Part shown: one piece after another, positions 1 through 12,477 of the stretch
How the letters are laid out: every line of letters starts with the position of its first letter
How positions within the stretch are numbered: position 1 is the stretch's first letter
Origin: Nymphaea colorata
Taxonomy: Eukaryota > Streptophyta > Magnoliopsida > Nymphaeales > Nymphaeaceae
Reading direction: 5' to 3'
Assembly: GCF_008831285.2 (NCBI RefSeq)
Contig: NC_045139.1
Span: 8,526,204-8,590,203 of the forward strand
Length of the DNA: 64,000 nt
Notes under the pieces: generated by a model
Database searches by the model: none
Seen by the model: the letters and a program-made list of their open reading frames with translations, nothing else
Told to the model about the DNA's origin: nothing
Position numbers and translations under genes: made by a program

Positions 1-3000
1 TTGGCATTTCTTCCTCTCAAAGAAACCTTGCTCCTTATGCATACTCATCATCTCCAAAATGGAACTGCTGAACCTCTAACCTTTGCTTCAGTGCGACCTT
101 CCAACTACCCCTTTCTGTTAACCAGGAAGGCCTTCACCTTCTTCAACAATTTATGAAATGCCATACTTAACAACCAAAGCCCCAGGAAACATGAATTATT
201 CATTGCATGTTAATTTTAAGTACTCACAGCAACAGCATGTTGGCAAACTGAAGAGTAAATTATGAGATTAACTATTGTTTATGTGATTAACAATTTGACA
301 TGACACAACTATCCAGTGTATGCACAATGCTCACTGGCGATTTCTTTTAGTAATCGATTTTGTAAGTATGTCATCATTAAGCAGCCTCCCAGTCTAACGA
401 ATCACCCAAATAATTATCTTTAGCATCAGTCCTCACATGCCCTCCATATTATTGAAAGAAGCCATTTCCTGCTAGGAAAATGGTGAATTGTGTATAGGAT
501 GACCAAGACTTTCAGCCCAACCTTGAACATGAAAGCAGAACAAAAATATTGATGAGGTACTTTGATTCTTCTCAGTGAAATAACCAATTACCAGCATGAA
601 TTTCTGGTGGGTTCAGTTCAAGATGCTGGGTAAAACTAACAAAATCTCACAGCAAGAAAAAATCAAAGTAACAAAATGTTTAGGAAAAAGAAAAGGCTGC
701 AGATAAAGTAAGCTGAACATGCACTAAATTTATGCAACTGTAGCAGAATCATATCTATTAACCATAAAATTGCTAATGCAAATGCTAAGTTGTCAACATC
801 AACAGCTAATATGATAACAAGATACAAAAAAAATATGCTCATAAACGATACTGACTAGCAAGAATAAATTTCTAGCTCACTCTTCCTGTTTTTCGTTGTC
901 TGGGGGTAGAACGTGTTTGTGCGGTCCTTAACTGGATGCTAGAATTAGCAAGACTCAACATTTCCATTTTACTAAGATTATTAATAACCTGATGAATATT
1001 CAGGTTTTCTAGATGCCCTAACTTCTGGTGAGGCACAACATTTACCATGCCAATTGTACCACCCGTTACAATTCAGGATACCAATATGTACATTTATGGA
1101 ACACCCATGCAGAGAGTGTTTTCTATCTGACAGTCAACTACCTATGGAGAAGCTCCCTAATCCTCCCTCTACCAAGCAAATAAGTCATCAAATAAGAACA
1201 GCCAAAACAAATGAAAAGATGCTTTTCAGACTTTTTGCATAAATAATGATATTTAATGACTAAGAGACATATTAATTGTGTGGGTCCCACTATTGCCTAA
1301 AATAACCAACCTCAGAAACTAATCTGCAGTCAAGTAAGTCATTTTCCCCAATAACATTTTTTTGAAAAGGTTTTTAAATTTAAAATATGAACAAATGGGC
1401 AAGACCCACGAATGACTACATTGTTTTTACCCACGAATGACTACATTGTTTTTACCACATGTCACGTGACTTCATAAAGGCCTTTTAGAAGAAATCCAAT
1501 CAAGGTGATCAACTTGTTCCTCCAAAGTTGGGTTGTTTCTCATATTAACATTCTAGTGACCATTGTGCACCCAGTATCAGTAATACGCATGTTCTGCTTA
1601 CATACGGCACACTAATAAAGAGGAAAAGCAGTCCTTGGTTTAGTAACTTGGAAGGTGACATTTTTAATTTCAGTAAAGGTTCTCTCAAAATCTACAAGAG
1701 AACCCATCCAATCAAACCTAGCAAAACTCCAAATGTGTCAAAACCGAATATTCCCAATTTCACTACAAGTTCTTCCAATAGCTACAGGAGATCCTATCCA
1801 TGCTTTCCATGGATCTCAAGATCTAGTTAGTAACACATCTGATTGAATAATTGGACCATGATGATCTTCAGTATTGTGATAACCACCACATAAAGAGAAA
1901 AGTTCAGTTATGAATTTTATCACATGCAACCTAAGTTTTCCTTTAAAAAAAAGAGGTAGCCAGATGGACGTTACTATCAGATTTTCCATAACTCTTTTTT
2001 TTTTTTTAAGGACTTCCTCAATCTTATTACTACCTGTTTTCAGAACTGACAGAGGAAGATCAAGCGTCAGAGTTGTACCAAGAAGAAAATATTTTTGTGC
2101 GGACGTACATGCAGGAAGAGGCATCCTGAAGCAAAGATTTTCAAGCTTCACAATAACTTTATTCTATGCTTAGTCCAATCGGCTTCTTTAAGAGTATATT
2201 ACAAGATGCCATGTCTAGACACTGACATTCAAATATCACAGATGTCACTCACCTCGTTCCATATCACCCAAGTCCAGCCTGATCAGTCACCAACGAAACC
2301 AAGGAAAGAGGTATGCCAACAAGGTATTTGTTATGTGATTTGATCACTTAAGATGAAAATCTCATAAAATACTCTTCAATAAGTGTCATCTAAATAGCGA
2401 TATAAGCAAGATCCAGTTTTAATCTACAAATACTGTAGACACTTTCGTTCTGGATGCCTAAAACATTCGTCTCATAGAGATACCCATGAACATGAAAGAT
2501 AACCAATTGCTACCAACTGGATCTAACATCATGATGAAACTAATGGAACTTAACAAATTTCACCAACAAATTTCACCAACAAATTTCACCACCCTGTGAG
2601 CATCCAAAAAGTTACATTTAACAACTTAATATGAGTATCAACAGGATGCTTACTCATAAAGGATAAACAGGTCAGTAAAATTTTGCTTAAATAGATGACA
2701 ATGGGAGCTCTAGAACTAGCAAGCATTCAGTAATATAAAAAAATGCAGCATCAAACTAATGAAGCAAAATAAAATGGCCTTGAGATGATATAGTAAACCC
2801 TCAAGCCAATGAGATGGCTTAAAGAACAAACTTATGTCGAAAAAGTCCCAAAACAGGTGCTGCGCCTCACTATTGAGTAAGTAAAACAGCAACTGCTGAG
2901 CAACAAAATCACACCATGAAAACTGAAACTAAAAGCTGATTGGGCATATTTATACAACCGACGATTTACATGCGCTGAAACAATCATAAGATGCTTTAAA

Positions 3001-3371
3001 CCCCAAACTTTCCAAGTTCACATATCATAGAATGATTCAAATTGTGTATTCAGCAGAATGTTTCTCTAATCAAATGAAAAGAAATACTGTAGGAAGTATA
3101 AGTGGCACATCCAGGAAAAATTATTTTAGGGAAGCATCCCAGATAATCTTTGACAAAAAGGAAATTGAAAAAACAATCCTACAAATACCGCTCCAAAAAT
3201 TGTCAAGCTGTCAATTAATTTACTCGAACATGCTAAAACAGCATAACAGAAGATAACTTTTGCAGCCGAACACCACAATGTTAGGGCGATTCGCGCAATA
3301 AAAAAAATGCATCCCTCTTGTACAAAGAGATCAAAACCCCCCATATTTCCATTGTCAGGAGACACACCAAC
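1..3371. other. Intergenic or UTR/intron DNA, no gene recognised
   Basis: AT-rich sequence in which I see no protein family on either strand. It contains short tandem duplications: a 25-bp unit beginning ACCCACGAATGACTAC repeated twice near 1405-1455, and AAATTTCACCAAC repeated about three times near 2556-2590. The part next to 3372 is probably the 3' UTR of the minus-strand gene that ends there. Confidence 0.5.
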
Positions 3372-3764
3372 CTAAGTCTTCCGCCGCAGTCTCTTCCTCA
3401 GCTTCTTATATTTGTGCTTGTTCATCTTCTTCTTCCTCTTCTTTTTAACACTGTCCGCACGAATAACGTGCTCCTCCACGTCAACAGATTCACCATCTTC
3501 CAGAAGTTCCTCCGAGCTACTTGAGGGTACGGGATTCAATTGAACCCCAAGAGGGAAAACAGGTAAAATATGACTGCGAAACAAATCTACGGCGTCTTGG
3601 TTGGGGTTAACGACTTGGGTAGTTCTGTTTCCTAAGATACTAGCAGCAGAGACTGGATTCCCGCTGAGAGAAGTGTGAGACAGAAGAGGAGAGGTCAGTT
3701 TGGTGGCATTGATAAGTCCAAAGGCATGGGGTTTCTTAAGAAATCTGTGAAAGGCATTAGCCAT
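3372..3764 (-). CDS. Probable mitochondrial small ribosomal subunit protein mS38 (COX24/AURKAIP1 C-terminal domain)
   Basis: Single-exon ORF of 130 aa starting at ATG 3764. The last 25 residues form a dense Lys/Arg block containing KKKRKKKMNKHKYKKLRKR, the signature of the COX24/AURKAIP1 (DUF1713) domain, which in mitoribosomes is the tail of mS38 that threads into the small-subunit rRNA. The N-terminus (MANAFHRFLKKPHAFGL) is basic and amphipathic and lacks acidic residues, as expected of a mitochondrial presequence. The middle holds an acidic low-complexity stretch (SSSSEELLEDGESVDVEEH). Family knowledge places it in the mitochondrial matrix on the small subunit. The length suits a plant mS38-like protein. 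The role is inferred from the C-terminal motif only. The stop codon directly follows the basic tail, so the protein looks complete. An imperfect telo-box-like AAACCCT lies about 170 bp upstream on the minus strand. Confidence 0.8.
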   Translation of the reverse strand: MANAFHRFLKKPHAFGLINATKLTSPLLSHTSLSGNPVSAASILGNRTTQVVNPNQDAVDLFRSHILPVFPLGVQLNPVPSSSSEELLEDGESVDVEEHVIRADSVKKKRKKKMNKHKYKKLRKRLRRKT

Positions 3765-3974
3765 TTGAAGAGAGGGGTCGATCTCCTAGGTACAAATCGA
3801 GGGGTGGAGACTCATTGAAGTGGAAGAACAGTCAGTCGTGGAGAAACGGAAGCAATGATCATCTGGTAGGACGTATCGACGCCCCGCCCTCCATGAAGAA
3901 GAGACTGGAGTAAGAAGGCGAGCGGAGGCAGGGTTTAGAAACGGAGGGGGACTTCTGGGAAAGGATTTACCAAT

Positions 3975-6225
3975 GGATCAGTGATTCTGAAAATAAAAAA
4001 GTTAGCGCGTGATTTTATCTTCAAGTGATTACGATATTTACTTTTAATTCCAGTTAGATTCGTTAAGGTAGGATAATGTGGTTACTCTGCTCCGAATTCA
4101 ATATTTGAACATGGGCATGGTAACTTTCCTTCTAGGATTGAGAGACTTATAAGATGGAAGGTTATAAGGTCTAAGGCCGTTTTTGGCGTGTTCCAGTGAT
4201 TTTTTTTGCTATGTTTTAACATGATATATTTTGATGCCCCATCTTTTGCAGCATAAAGGAGTGACGCTATAAGAGTTCCAAACAAAAACTAAACGCCTAG
4301 CAATCTTATTGCCAACCTCTTTAAAGATCCTCTGTTGAATGTTTACTTTGCGCCAACCTCTTTGAAGCTCTTTTTTTTTTAATACTTACTTTGAAAGAAT
4401 CTTTCAACTTAGGTGGCTGGCTCGTATATCGATCGAGTAGTCCTAGCAGAAACTCCTGGAATATCCTAGTTAAGAAGGGATGTTGATGGGAAGGCTCCGA
4501 CGAGATAGAGACTTAATTAACTATCATCTCCTAAGTGCAAGGGACATAGGATCATTTATATTCCAAATGCAACGAGTGATTCTTCACATTAGCGAGCTCA
4601 AGACCTCGCCTTTGTAACCTGTCCAGTTGATTCATGTCACGAGTACATCTTCTACTTGTAGAATAGAAATCAATCAAGTAAAAATCGAGCAAGGGATAGA
4701 GAGGGAGGAAGACATTGAAGGGGCAGGGCAATATTCACGATTTCTCATTCCTACTTGGGTGATGCCTGCGCTTTCCCTGTCTTGTTCTTCTGTAGTTTCA
4801 CATTTATCATCAATGACACCGCTCTAGAGTCTAGAAGACTGTTGCAGATGATAAAATAAAAATGCAAAGGAAGAGAGAGATGAACCACATGAATGAACTG
4901 GGCCTGGGGGTTTCACTGTTCCTTGTCATTCCCTACTGAATGAATGAAGAAGGGGAACCAAGTTTCATGGTCCTTCTTTTCAAGTTTCATCCGCTGTTGC
5001 ATAACGAAGCCTTCTTGATCTTTGGTCGCTGAGCATGAAGCTACTGATGAAGGACGTAAATCTAACGAGCATGAACAAACATGCAAAGTGAAGATCGTGC
5101 ATAGATTGAAAAGGGGGCTTTGCCATCTTGCGAAGAAAACTATTACATGAATATTCATTTTCTGCTGCTTGCTTCCCGGGCAGACATTGACGGTTCGGTA
5201 GCCACGTTATAATCTGTCTTCTTTTCAGTCTTTTTTTTTTTAACTCTTGAAGTCAGGCCATTCGACGTTTTGTCACACCCCAAAAACCATCGTTCATTCC
5301 CCGTGTCAGGTTTGTCTTGGGATGGTTTTTTTAGTTGGAGAAAGAAGAACCATCCAAGCTCGCGAATGGTGCCATGAAACTCAAGTGAACAGATATGGAC
5401 ATTTTCAGTATACATGCATGAAGCTGATCAGAAGGCAAATCGTAAAACCGATTCGGATGTTGATTGACCTTCTGATCAAATGATTTACCCCTTACCATGT
5501 GTAATCACCCCAAATTTTTCAAGTTTATATTTAATATTTTTATTAAATATTTATAGCAAATTTATAATAATTTTTCAAGAAGTTCGAGACCCAAATGTTT
5601 CAAGTTCCATCAATTTTGATCCACGTACCCTCTTATTTGATTGTCGACTATACCTTGGGACTCATTTGAATCTAATTTTAAAATTTGGAGGTTTGTTTCA
5701 TAATAATTCAGATCCAAATCCATATCTAGATCCAGTCCAAATCCCAACTCTAAATCCAAAAACTAAACCATAGATCTATATCTAGATAAAAAACAATCTT
5801 ATTAGTAGTCTCAAAAGAGTGATCTGCCTTGAGAAAGAGTGATCTGCCTTGAGAAACATCTCTTCAAAGGGATTGAAGCACAAGAGGAGCCTTCTTCATT
5901 GATTTTATCAAGAATAGGTATTTCTTTTTCGTAGTTTAGTCACTCTCACATACCCAATAATGGGATGGACATATTTTCCTGTACATATAAGATTAAATGA
6001 AATAATTTCATCTGTAAAATAATATATATATATATATTATTTTGCTAAATTTTAGAAGTAGTTCAAAAAAATAAGCCCTTAAAGAGACTTTGGAGACTTA
6101 ACCTATGATCTCTTATTAACTCAAGATCTTCCTCGGACCTACATAGAAATAATGAAGTTGAAAATTTCTAAAATTACCTCTTAAATCTTAATTTCCATAA
6201 AAAGATCCAAGATATCATGTTATTA
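3975..6225. other. Intergenic, AT-rich
   Basis: No coding family recognised. It holds a perfect 20-bp tandem duplication (AGAGTGATCTGCCTTGAGAA, about 5816-5856), a short AT microsatellite near 6022-6040, and around 5690-5790 a run of AGATCCAAATCC-type words like the dispersed repeat family seen later in the window. Confidence 0.5.
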
Positions 6226-6860
<635 letters not shown>

Positions 6861-9000
6861 CTCTCTTCCTCTACCTTAAATCTCTCTTTTCTAGACATCT
6901 TTCCATTTCCATCACTCTTTCAAAGTTTGTCTTAAATTCTTATTTTTGTTGGCCTCAAAATAGACTCCATCAAGGCAAAAACTGAAGTCATGAGTTTGAC
7001 ATTGGAGCTATGCTTAGTGACCTACAACCCAAATTTATTTTCAAAAACTTTTTCCTTAAAAAGTTTCATGGTGACAAAGTTGCTAATTAATAATATATCT
7101 CAAATGAATGAAAATTTATATGCATATGATGGTAGAAATGCTTTTGCATGAATGTTGTGGTAGAAATAAATAATTTGTCTTTAAGCATATAGAAGTCATG
7201 CAATTATGCATCCACAATCATTTATGTAATTCATGGATGCTCACAAGAACTTTTGTAAGGAACTTAAGCAAGTCGAGGTGGAGATCTAACTAGTTAGTAA
7301 CCGAATTAAAGCAATTTCTTGAACCTACTTTAGATTCAAAGAAAAACACTAGTTGATTGCATGTTTAAAATGAGTTTTCAAAGGTCAACCATAGTTTTTA
7401 TTGCCTTCAAAAGATTTCTCAATTTTAAAAAGTTTTTCCAAAATTAAAATGATTTACTAACTTAAAATTACCTCATCCAAAGCATTTCACCAAATCATTT
7501 CATTCACATTTTCAAATGGGCTTAGAAAATATTTTCTTAAAAGTCATACATTTTCATTATTTCTTCCTTTTATAAAACTTTACCAAGTACCACACTGCAT
7601 ATAGGTTGAAGATGATGTCTAAATGAAATACAAAAATGCATTGAGAATGAACATAGCCCTTCGTTTAGTTATCTCAGGTAAAAAATACATGAATAGGCTG
7701 CCAAATCCCCACCCTACCCATTTTGTTTCCGTTTCAAAAACAAATTCTATCATTTTTCCTTGGGGTGTAAACACCATCTCGTCAAATTGAATCACATTGC
7801 TATCATATAAAAAAAGCAGTTCTGGCAACACATCACATGGCAATGGATGACTATCATCAAGAAGAAAAGTCTATGGTAAGTAGAGATAAGCTCATTGTTG
7901 TCAAGCTTGAGCCGACATCATAAGTGCCAGTCATGAGCAAACGTAATCTCATGATGTCTTCCTCCCAAAATCAGAATTTTGAACCGAGAAATCTTATAAA
8001 TGTTGCTCGCGTTGAAAAAAAAAAATTGTCATTTGTTGCCAGATTTACTTGTGACAATTACTGGATGCGTATGTAGTAGTGCAATGAGTAGCTAACTAGA
8101 GGCCAGAAAATTTAGTTAAGGGACGTTAGTTATAAAATTTAAAATTTTTAAGAGGCATCAATATATATATAAAAAAAGATTATCATCTTGAAGTATCAAT
8201 ATAAAAATACATTTTTCTGGGTTTGTGTGGTCATTTTACTGATTATTGAAGCTGTTTTTAGGTGGCAGGTCATTTTTGCTTGCCGATTGCATCAATCCGG
8301 CCCTTGTGCAAGTTTGGAGAATGGAATGCCAATGGCCTTGCATTAGCCTGAGGGATTCATTGGAAAGACATGAAAAGAAAGCAGCTGGAATCTGATAAGG
8401 ATCTAACAGCTTTACAAATGAAATGTGCCACCAACATGTAAACAAAAAGTATTACCAAAAAGATAGAAGGAAAGATAATATTTGAAAAAAAAAAAAAAGT
8501 AAAGGTGTCCATGTTAGGATGTCGACCGATTGGATTTGTATCTGGTGTACCATTTACCATATTTGATTTGGACGAAGAAAAGTTTATATCACTATTCGAA
8601 TCCTAATTTTTGTTCGTAATTTGAATCCAACTTTTATTCTCACACCCCAAACCACACATAACGTGTAAATGTACAACCGAATTAGAAATTTAGAACTACA
8701 CTATAAGATATTAGGAAATCAACCAACTCTCAAAATATAGAGATATTTGATAAAAGAAATCTATTTGAAACTGAATTCCAATAAGAAATTATTTGAAACC
8801 AAGTCTAAATCGGATCGGATGTCAGTTCTTAAATATTAATCTGATCTGATTCATGAATATTTTTTAAAATATTGACTATTCTAAGCCCTCGTAGTGACTG
8901 GTCGAGGCTTTCTTTAGACTTCTTTTTACACCCAAATATAAATTGACAAATCTCTCACTCTCATTCCTTAGATTTTTTTTTTTGTCTTTTTTTAAGGGCA
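6861..9000. other. Intergenic, no gene seen
   Basis: AT-rich sequence without recognisable protein similarity. Around 8500-8870 it contains phrases such as GGATGTCGACCGATTGGAT and CGGATCGGATGTCAGTTC, which resemble a degraded copy of the GGATGTCAA-type repeat family found several times between 50 and 62 kb. Confidence 0.4.
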
Positions 9001-9059
9001 AATGGTTCATTTGACTGTCCCCTCTGTCTACTATCTTCAAGGTTTTCACATTACTTGTT

Positions 9060-9180
9060 TTGGACGGTTTAGAAGATAAGCTAGTATACTGGGACGTGAC
9101 AGTGACCACCTCAGGATTTAAGTACAAGTCTCATTATGAGGTGAACCGCTTTGTCACCCAATGCGCTACAACCCCTTGAC
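9060..9180 (-). repeat. Possible tRNA-derived SINE fragment
   Basis: On the minus strand, TTGTAGCGCATTGGGTGAC followed by GCGGTTCACCTCA resembles the A-box and spacer of tRNA-derived plant SINEs. The second box is degenerate, and I see no poly-A tail or target duplication. This is a resemblance only. Confidence 0.25.
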
Positions 9181-9226
9181 GTGTTGTGCTTGATGGCGTG
9201 TATCTTAACGAGCCATATTAATTAGA

Positions 9227-9605
9227 CTTCTTGAACAATGTCTTGTTAAATATCCTCCAAATTAAAGGCCAATTTTTTCCAATGAAGGGACAGGAGGCCA
9301 GAAGGGCGATTAAGACGGCTTACCATCCGGAGTTTTGGGCGTTGACTCATATTTAAATTCTTTTGTACGTTCATGAAGACACATACCAACCAGAGCTGTA
9401 AATAGGTCCGTTCAAATCAAACATCTGACGTGAAAATGAGTAAGACGTTCTAGTATGATATCGGCATTTGGGTCCTTAAGCAAAACAATTCATAAGTTGT
9501 TCAAGTCAGATCGGGATTTGATATATTCACAATCTGCACATGCCAGCCACCATGACCCCGAAACCGACTTAATTTGCTCATTAGGCCATTTGATCGGTTC
9601 TACCT
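9227..9605. repeat. Repeated unit, copy A (three copies in 10 kb)
   Basis: Shares blocks with 11335-11625 and 18490-18905: an AAATTCTTTTGTACGTTC-like core, then a CATCTGACGTG/CATCCAACTTG segment, then ACCGACTTAATTTGCTCA followed by a GATC-GTTCTAC phrase. Copies A and C also share the upstream phrase around TTGAACAATGTCTTGTTAAATAT. On the minus strand copies A and B both read EQIKSVS(G/E)SW, which hints at a decayed coding segment of unknown family. The copies lie among the defensin copies, so they may belong to the same local duplication history. Confidence 0.6.
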
Positions 9606-11334
9606 CTATATATAACTTATAAGGGCATTTTCCTGCTAGTTTTGGTATATATTTATCAGATCTAACATATATATATATTGGTAGTTTTTTCAAGACCAGT
9701 AGCTTTGTGGGATATATAGATATAAAATTAAGATTAATTGGAGTTTTGTAAGTGGTTGTTTGATAGCAAAAACACTTTGTAAGTATCTCATGAATTTGTC
9801 TCAAAAATCATGCTAGGGTCATAAAACATTAGAACTACTGTTAATTTTTGTGTCATAAAACATTAGAACTACTGTTAATTTTTTGACAGATTCATAAAAC
9901 AATCATAAAGTGTCACTGCTACCTACCAAATGACCTCCAAATGTGCATTAAGATTGGCAACCACTTATAGAATTTTGTGCTGAGATCCAAATCCAGTAGT
10001 ATCCTACTCAATCTGACCTATTTACAATATGCTACATCATGAATACAATCACTCGCCTCGCCATGGCATTGATGAAAACCCAAATGCGGGTTCCATAATT
10101 TATATATTCTTATGTGGGCACATTTTTAATGACGAATGCCAAAGAAGGGCATGAAGATCTTAAGCCATATTGAATCCAAAATCAAACTTTTCTATATAGG
10201 AGAGTCTCAGATTTTTTTTATTTCTAATCTAGATCAACTGCTGAATTATTTAATATTCATTTGCTTTGTGATGAGTCAGAATGACAGTCATATGACTTGT
10301 CCATATTGAACTCAAATAGTGTAGAAAGCATTGTATGTATTAATGCATGAACAGTAGTCATTGTTCATTTCAGCAGTCTGCGTCATATCTTTTCTTAGAG
10401 ACACTTGACTGAGTCCAATTAACGTATGACTGCCTTTTAATATGCAATTCGAAGCAAAAGATATCTCACATTACTCTACAAGGCTTGCTCAGTACAAGCT
10501 TCTTTCATTGATACGGATAAGTAACATTAACCAGTTTCAAGAAAATATTTAACACAAATTGTCGAATGGACCATAACCAACTTTGCCTTTTCCCAGCATG
10601 ATTCTCATCCAAAGGACCAAAGATGATAAGAAACGCCATGATTAACCAGCTACTGAGCACTCTTCCAAGACATAAATTTTCGATTCAACGTTTTCTTCCC
10701 ATCAACAGCAATGGAATCAGTAGGCTTGGAGATGAACCATACACTTGTGATTAAATCTTGTGAAAACATAACTCATTCGATTTGAGGCCGCCACAATAGA
10801 TGGTTCGGTCAAGTTTTTCAATGAAACCAGATTGGCCCCGACATTCAACTGAACCATCAGGGCTGGTGTCCATTGAGATTGCACCGAAAGATGACGATGA
10901 AACCACGGGCAAAAGAGAGAACATGCCAGAACAAGAAACAGGAACACGATGCCAAGGATTAATTACTTACCTCAGCTGATACCATGCAGGCTAGACACGA
11001 TGAACATACACAAAACAAAAAATAAGAAGCTAGAACAAGATTTTAGCATGCATCCTCTGTCTCGTCACTAGATCACTTAGCAATCAACACGAGGAGGAAA
11101 AGTTCTTATTCACTTATTTATTTTACCGATCCACAAGTAAGTTGAAGCGTGGATGAGACGGCGTAGAAAGTACCAAAAACATGCCCTATACCTAAAGCTT
11201 TGGCTCTCTTTGCCAATAGTATGAAATACTTTTCCTCCTAAAGATTGCCTTTCAGGCTTGAAAGAGACTGCATGGCACATCAAACTACACAAAATTGGAA
11301 AGTCTCTCTCTCTCATCTCTCTCAATAAATTGAA
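9606..11334. other. Intergenic, with a 33-bp tandem duplication
   Basis: No recognised gene. At about 9817-9885 the phrase CATAAAACATTAGAACTACT is tandemly duplicated. A minus-strand stretch near 10717-10947 begins with a hydrophobic MFLFLVLACSLFC segment that resembles a signal peptide, but it has no family signature and no confirmed exon structure. Confidence 0.4.
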
Positions 11335-11864
11335 GGTTAATTATTCCAAAGGAGGGAAAGAAAGGCAAGGAAAGACTAAGACTGCTTTAAATCCAATAAA
11401 TTTGGACCAGGACTTACATTTAAATTCTTTTGGACGTTTCATAAAGACACATACCAAATAGTGCTGCAAATAGGACTGTTTATATCAAACATCCAACTTG
11501 ATGGCGATCTGCTATTTCGGTATTTTGATCACTAACCAAAACTCCTGCATCGTTCATAATGTGCCAATTCCAACTACCATGACTCAGAAACCGACTTAAT
11601 TTGCTCAGGCAGACTGATCAGTTCTACATTCAAATGGTCTGTCTTTGGTTTTGGCATTCTTTTATGTTGATCCAATATTTGTTTTGTTAGTTTTTCCACA
11701 TCCGGTGGTTTTGCTGAATTTTTATATTTCAACATAGCTAATCGAAGGCAGCGCTTGAAGCTCTTCATATCTGGTTTGCAAGAGGTGAAGTCATTCTGCC
11801 TTCCTCTTGCCCACGGAGTGCACTTGGGTGGTCCAAAGTGTATTACGTGTGGGACTGTTTCCAA
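11335..11864 (-). repeat. Repeated unit, copy B, with an unidentified minus-strand ORF
   Basis: This copy carries the same TTTAAATTCTTTTGGACG ... ACCGACTTAATTTGCTCA blocks as copies A and C. A 96-residue minus-strand reading frame (11574-11864) ends in SLPEQIKSVSESW, and copy A reads PNEQIKSVSGSW at the same place. It contains a Lys/Pro-rich stretch (DQHKRMPKPKTDH). I do not recognise a family. It may be a terminal exon of a decayed duplicated gene. Confidence 0.4.
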
Positions 11865-11935
11865 TCTAGATACGTGACACTTCTTAGATTTGGGACTTCA
11901 CTTTTCCATGCACAAATCTGAAAGTGGTAGGAACT

Positions 11936-12233
11936 ATAGTTGGCAAAGGCAGTGTGCTGACTCGAGAATCAGCCCTAGTCAGCTTGGATTGCCAACAAAA
12001 CTGGCCACGGTCAAGGTTGGCTCGGCTCGCTCCTGACTAGGCCTGACTCCAGCTCGGGTTGCCAACAAATCTGGCCAGTCAGGGTTGGCTCAGCTCACTC
12101 CTAACTCACCCTTAAGTTGCCCTGACTCGCTCAATTGAACTACAGTGATTTATGTTATGGTTATTTGAATATTTGACCAAGTTCTGCAGTCACTGACTCG
12201 GTTCTACCGATCCGAATCTGAGTGATGACAATA
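11936..12233. mobile_element. Probable MITE (CTATAGTTGGCAAA / TGACAATAG ends)
   Basis: A 298-bp segment rich in GACTCG/CTGACTC words. It begins CTATAGTTGGCAAAG and ends GATGACAATAG, so the ends form an imperfect inverted repeat. A related element lies at 19234-19497, also upstream of a defensin pseudogene. It occupies the place where the first exon or intron of the adjacent defensin copy should be. I could not find a clear target-site duplication. Confidence 0.5.
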
Positions 12234-12306
12234 GTAAAATCCTACGATCCGACCTATAGTTTGTGACCTGCCATCATCTCTCTCTCTCTCTCTCTCTGTA
12301 AATCAG

Positions 12307-12477
12307 GGGGAACAGCACAAGCTGAAGACTCGCTCTGCACTGCTTTAAGTGGCAGCTTCAGTGGGATGTGTTTTAGCAGCAGCAACTGCGCACGTCTGTC
12401 AAGGCGAAGATGGGTGCACAGGCGGATATTGCTCAGGCTTCGCATGCTATTGCACATATTATTGCCTTAAAAACTAG
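12307..12477 (+). pseudogene. Plant defensin exon 2, frameshifted pseudogene (copy 1)
   Basis: Close relative of exon 2 of the intact defensin at 16621-16790. It has the same acceptor (CTCT...AATCAG), the same start of the mature peptide (AQAEDSLC), the same Cys-rich body and the same final LKN-stop. Near 12392 two bases are missing relative to the intact copy, so the frame is lost between the third and fourth conserved cysteines. The downstream part would otherwise carry the remaining cysteines, plus one extra Cys absent from the intact copy. No first exon with a signal peptide is visible upstream, where a MITE lies instead. The 3' flank (TGTTGTTGTATGTATGTACG...) matches that of the other copies, which shows tandem duplication. 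A sequencing error could mimic the frameshift, but the missing first exon argues for a dead gene. Confidence 0.85.

Noticed and set aside
10717-10947. Minus-strand frame with a signal-peptide-like start
   Set aside because: No family signature, no cysteine pattern, and no supported exon structure; two competing frames.
12254-12457. Minus-strand frame across the first defensin exon
   Set aside because: Antisense of a clear defensin exon 2; the CT-rich tract gives the RERERE run.
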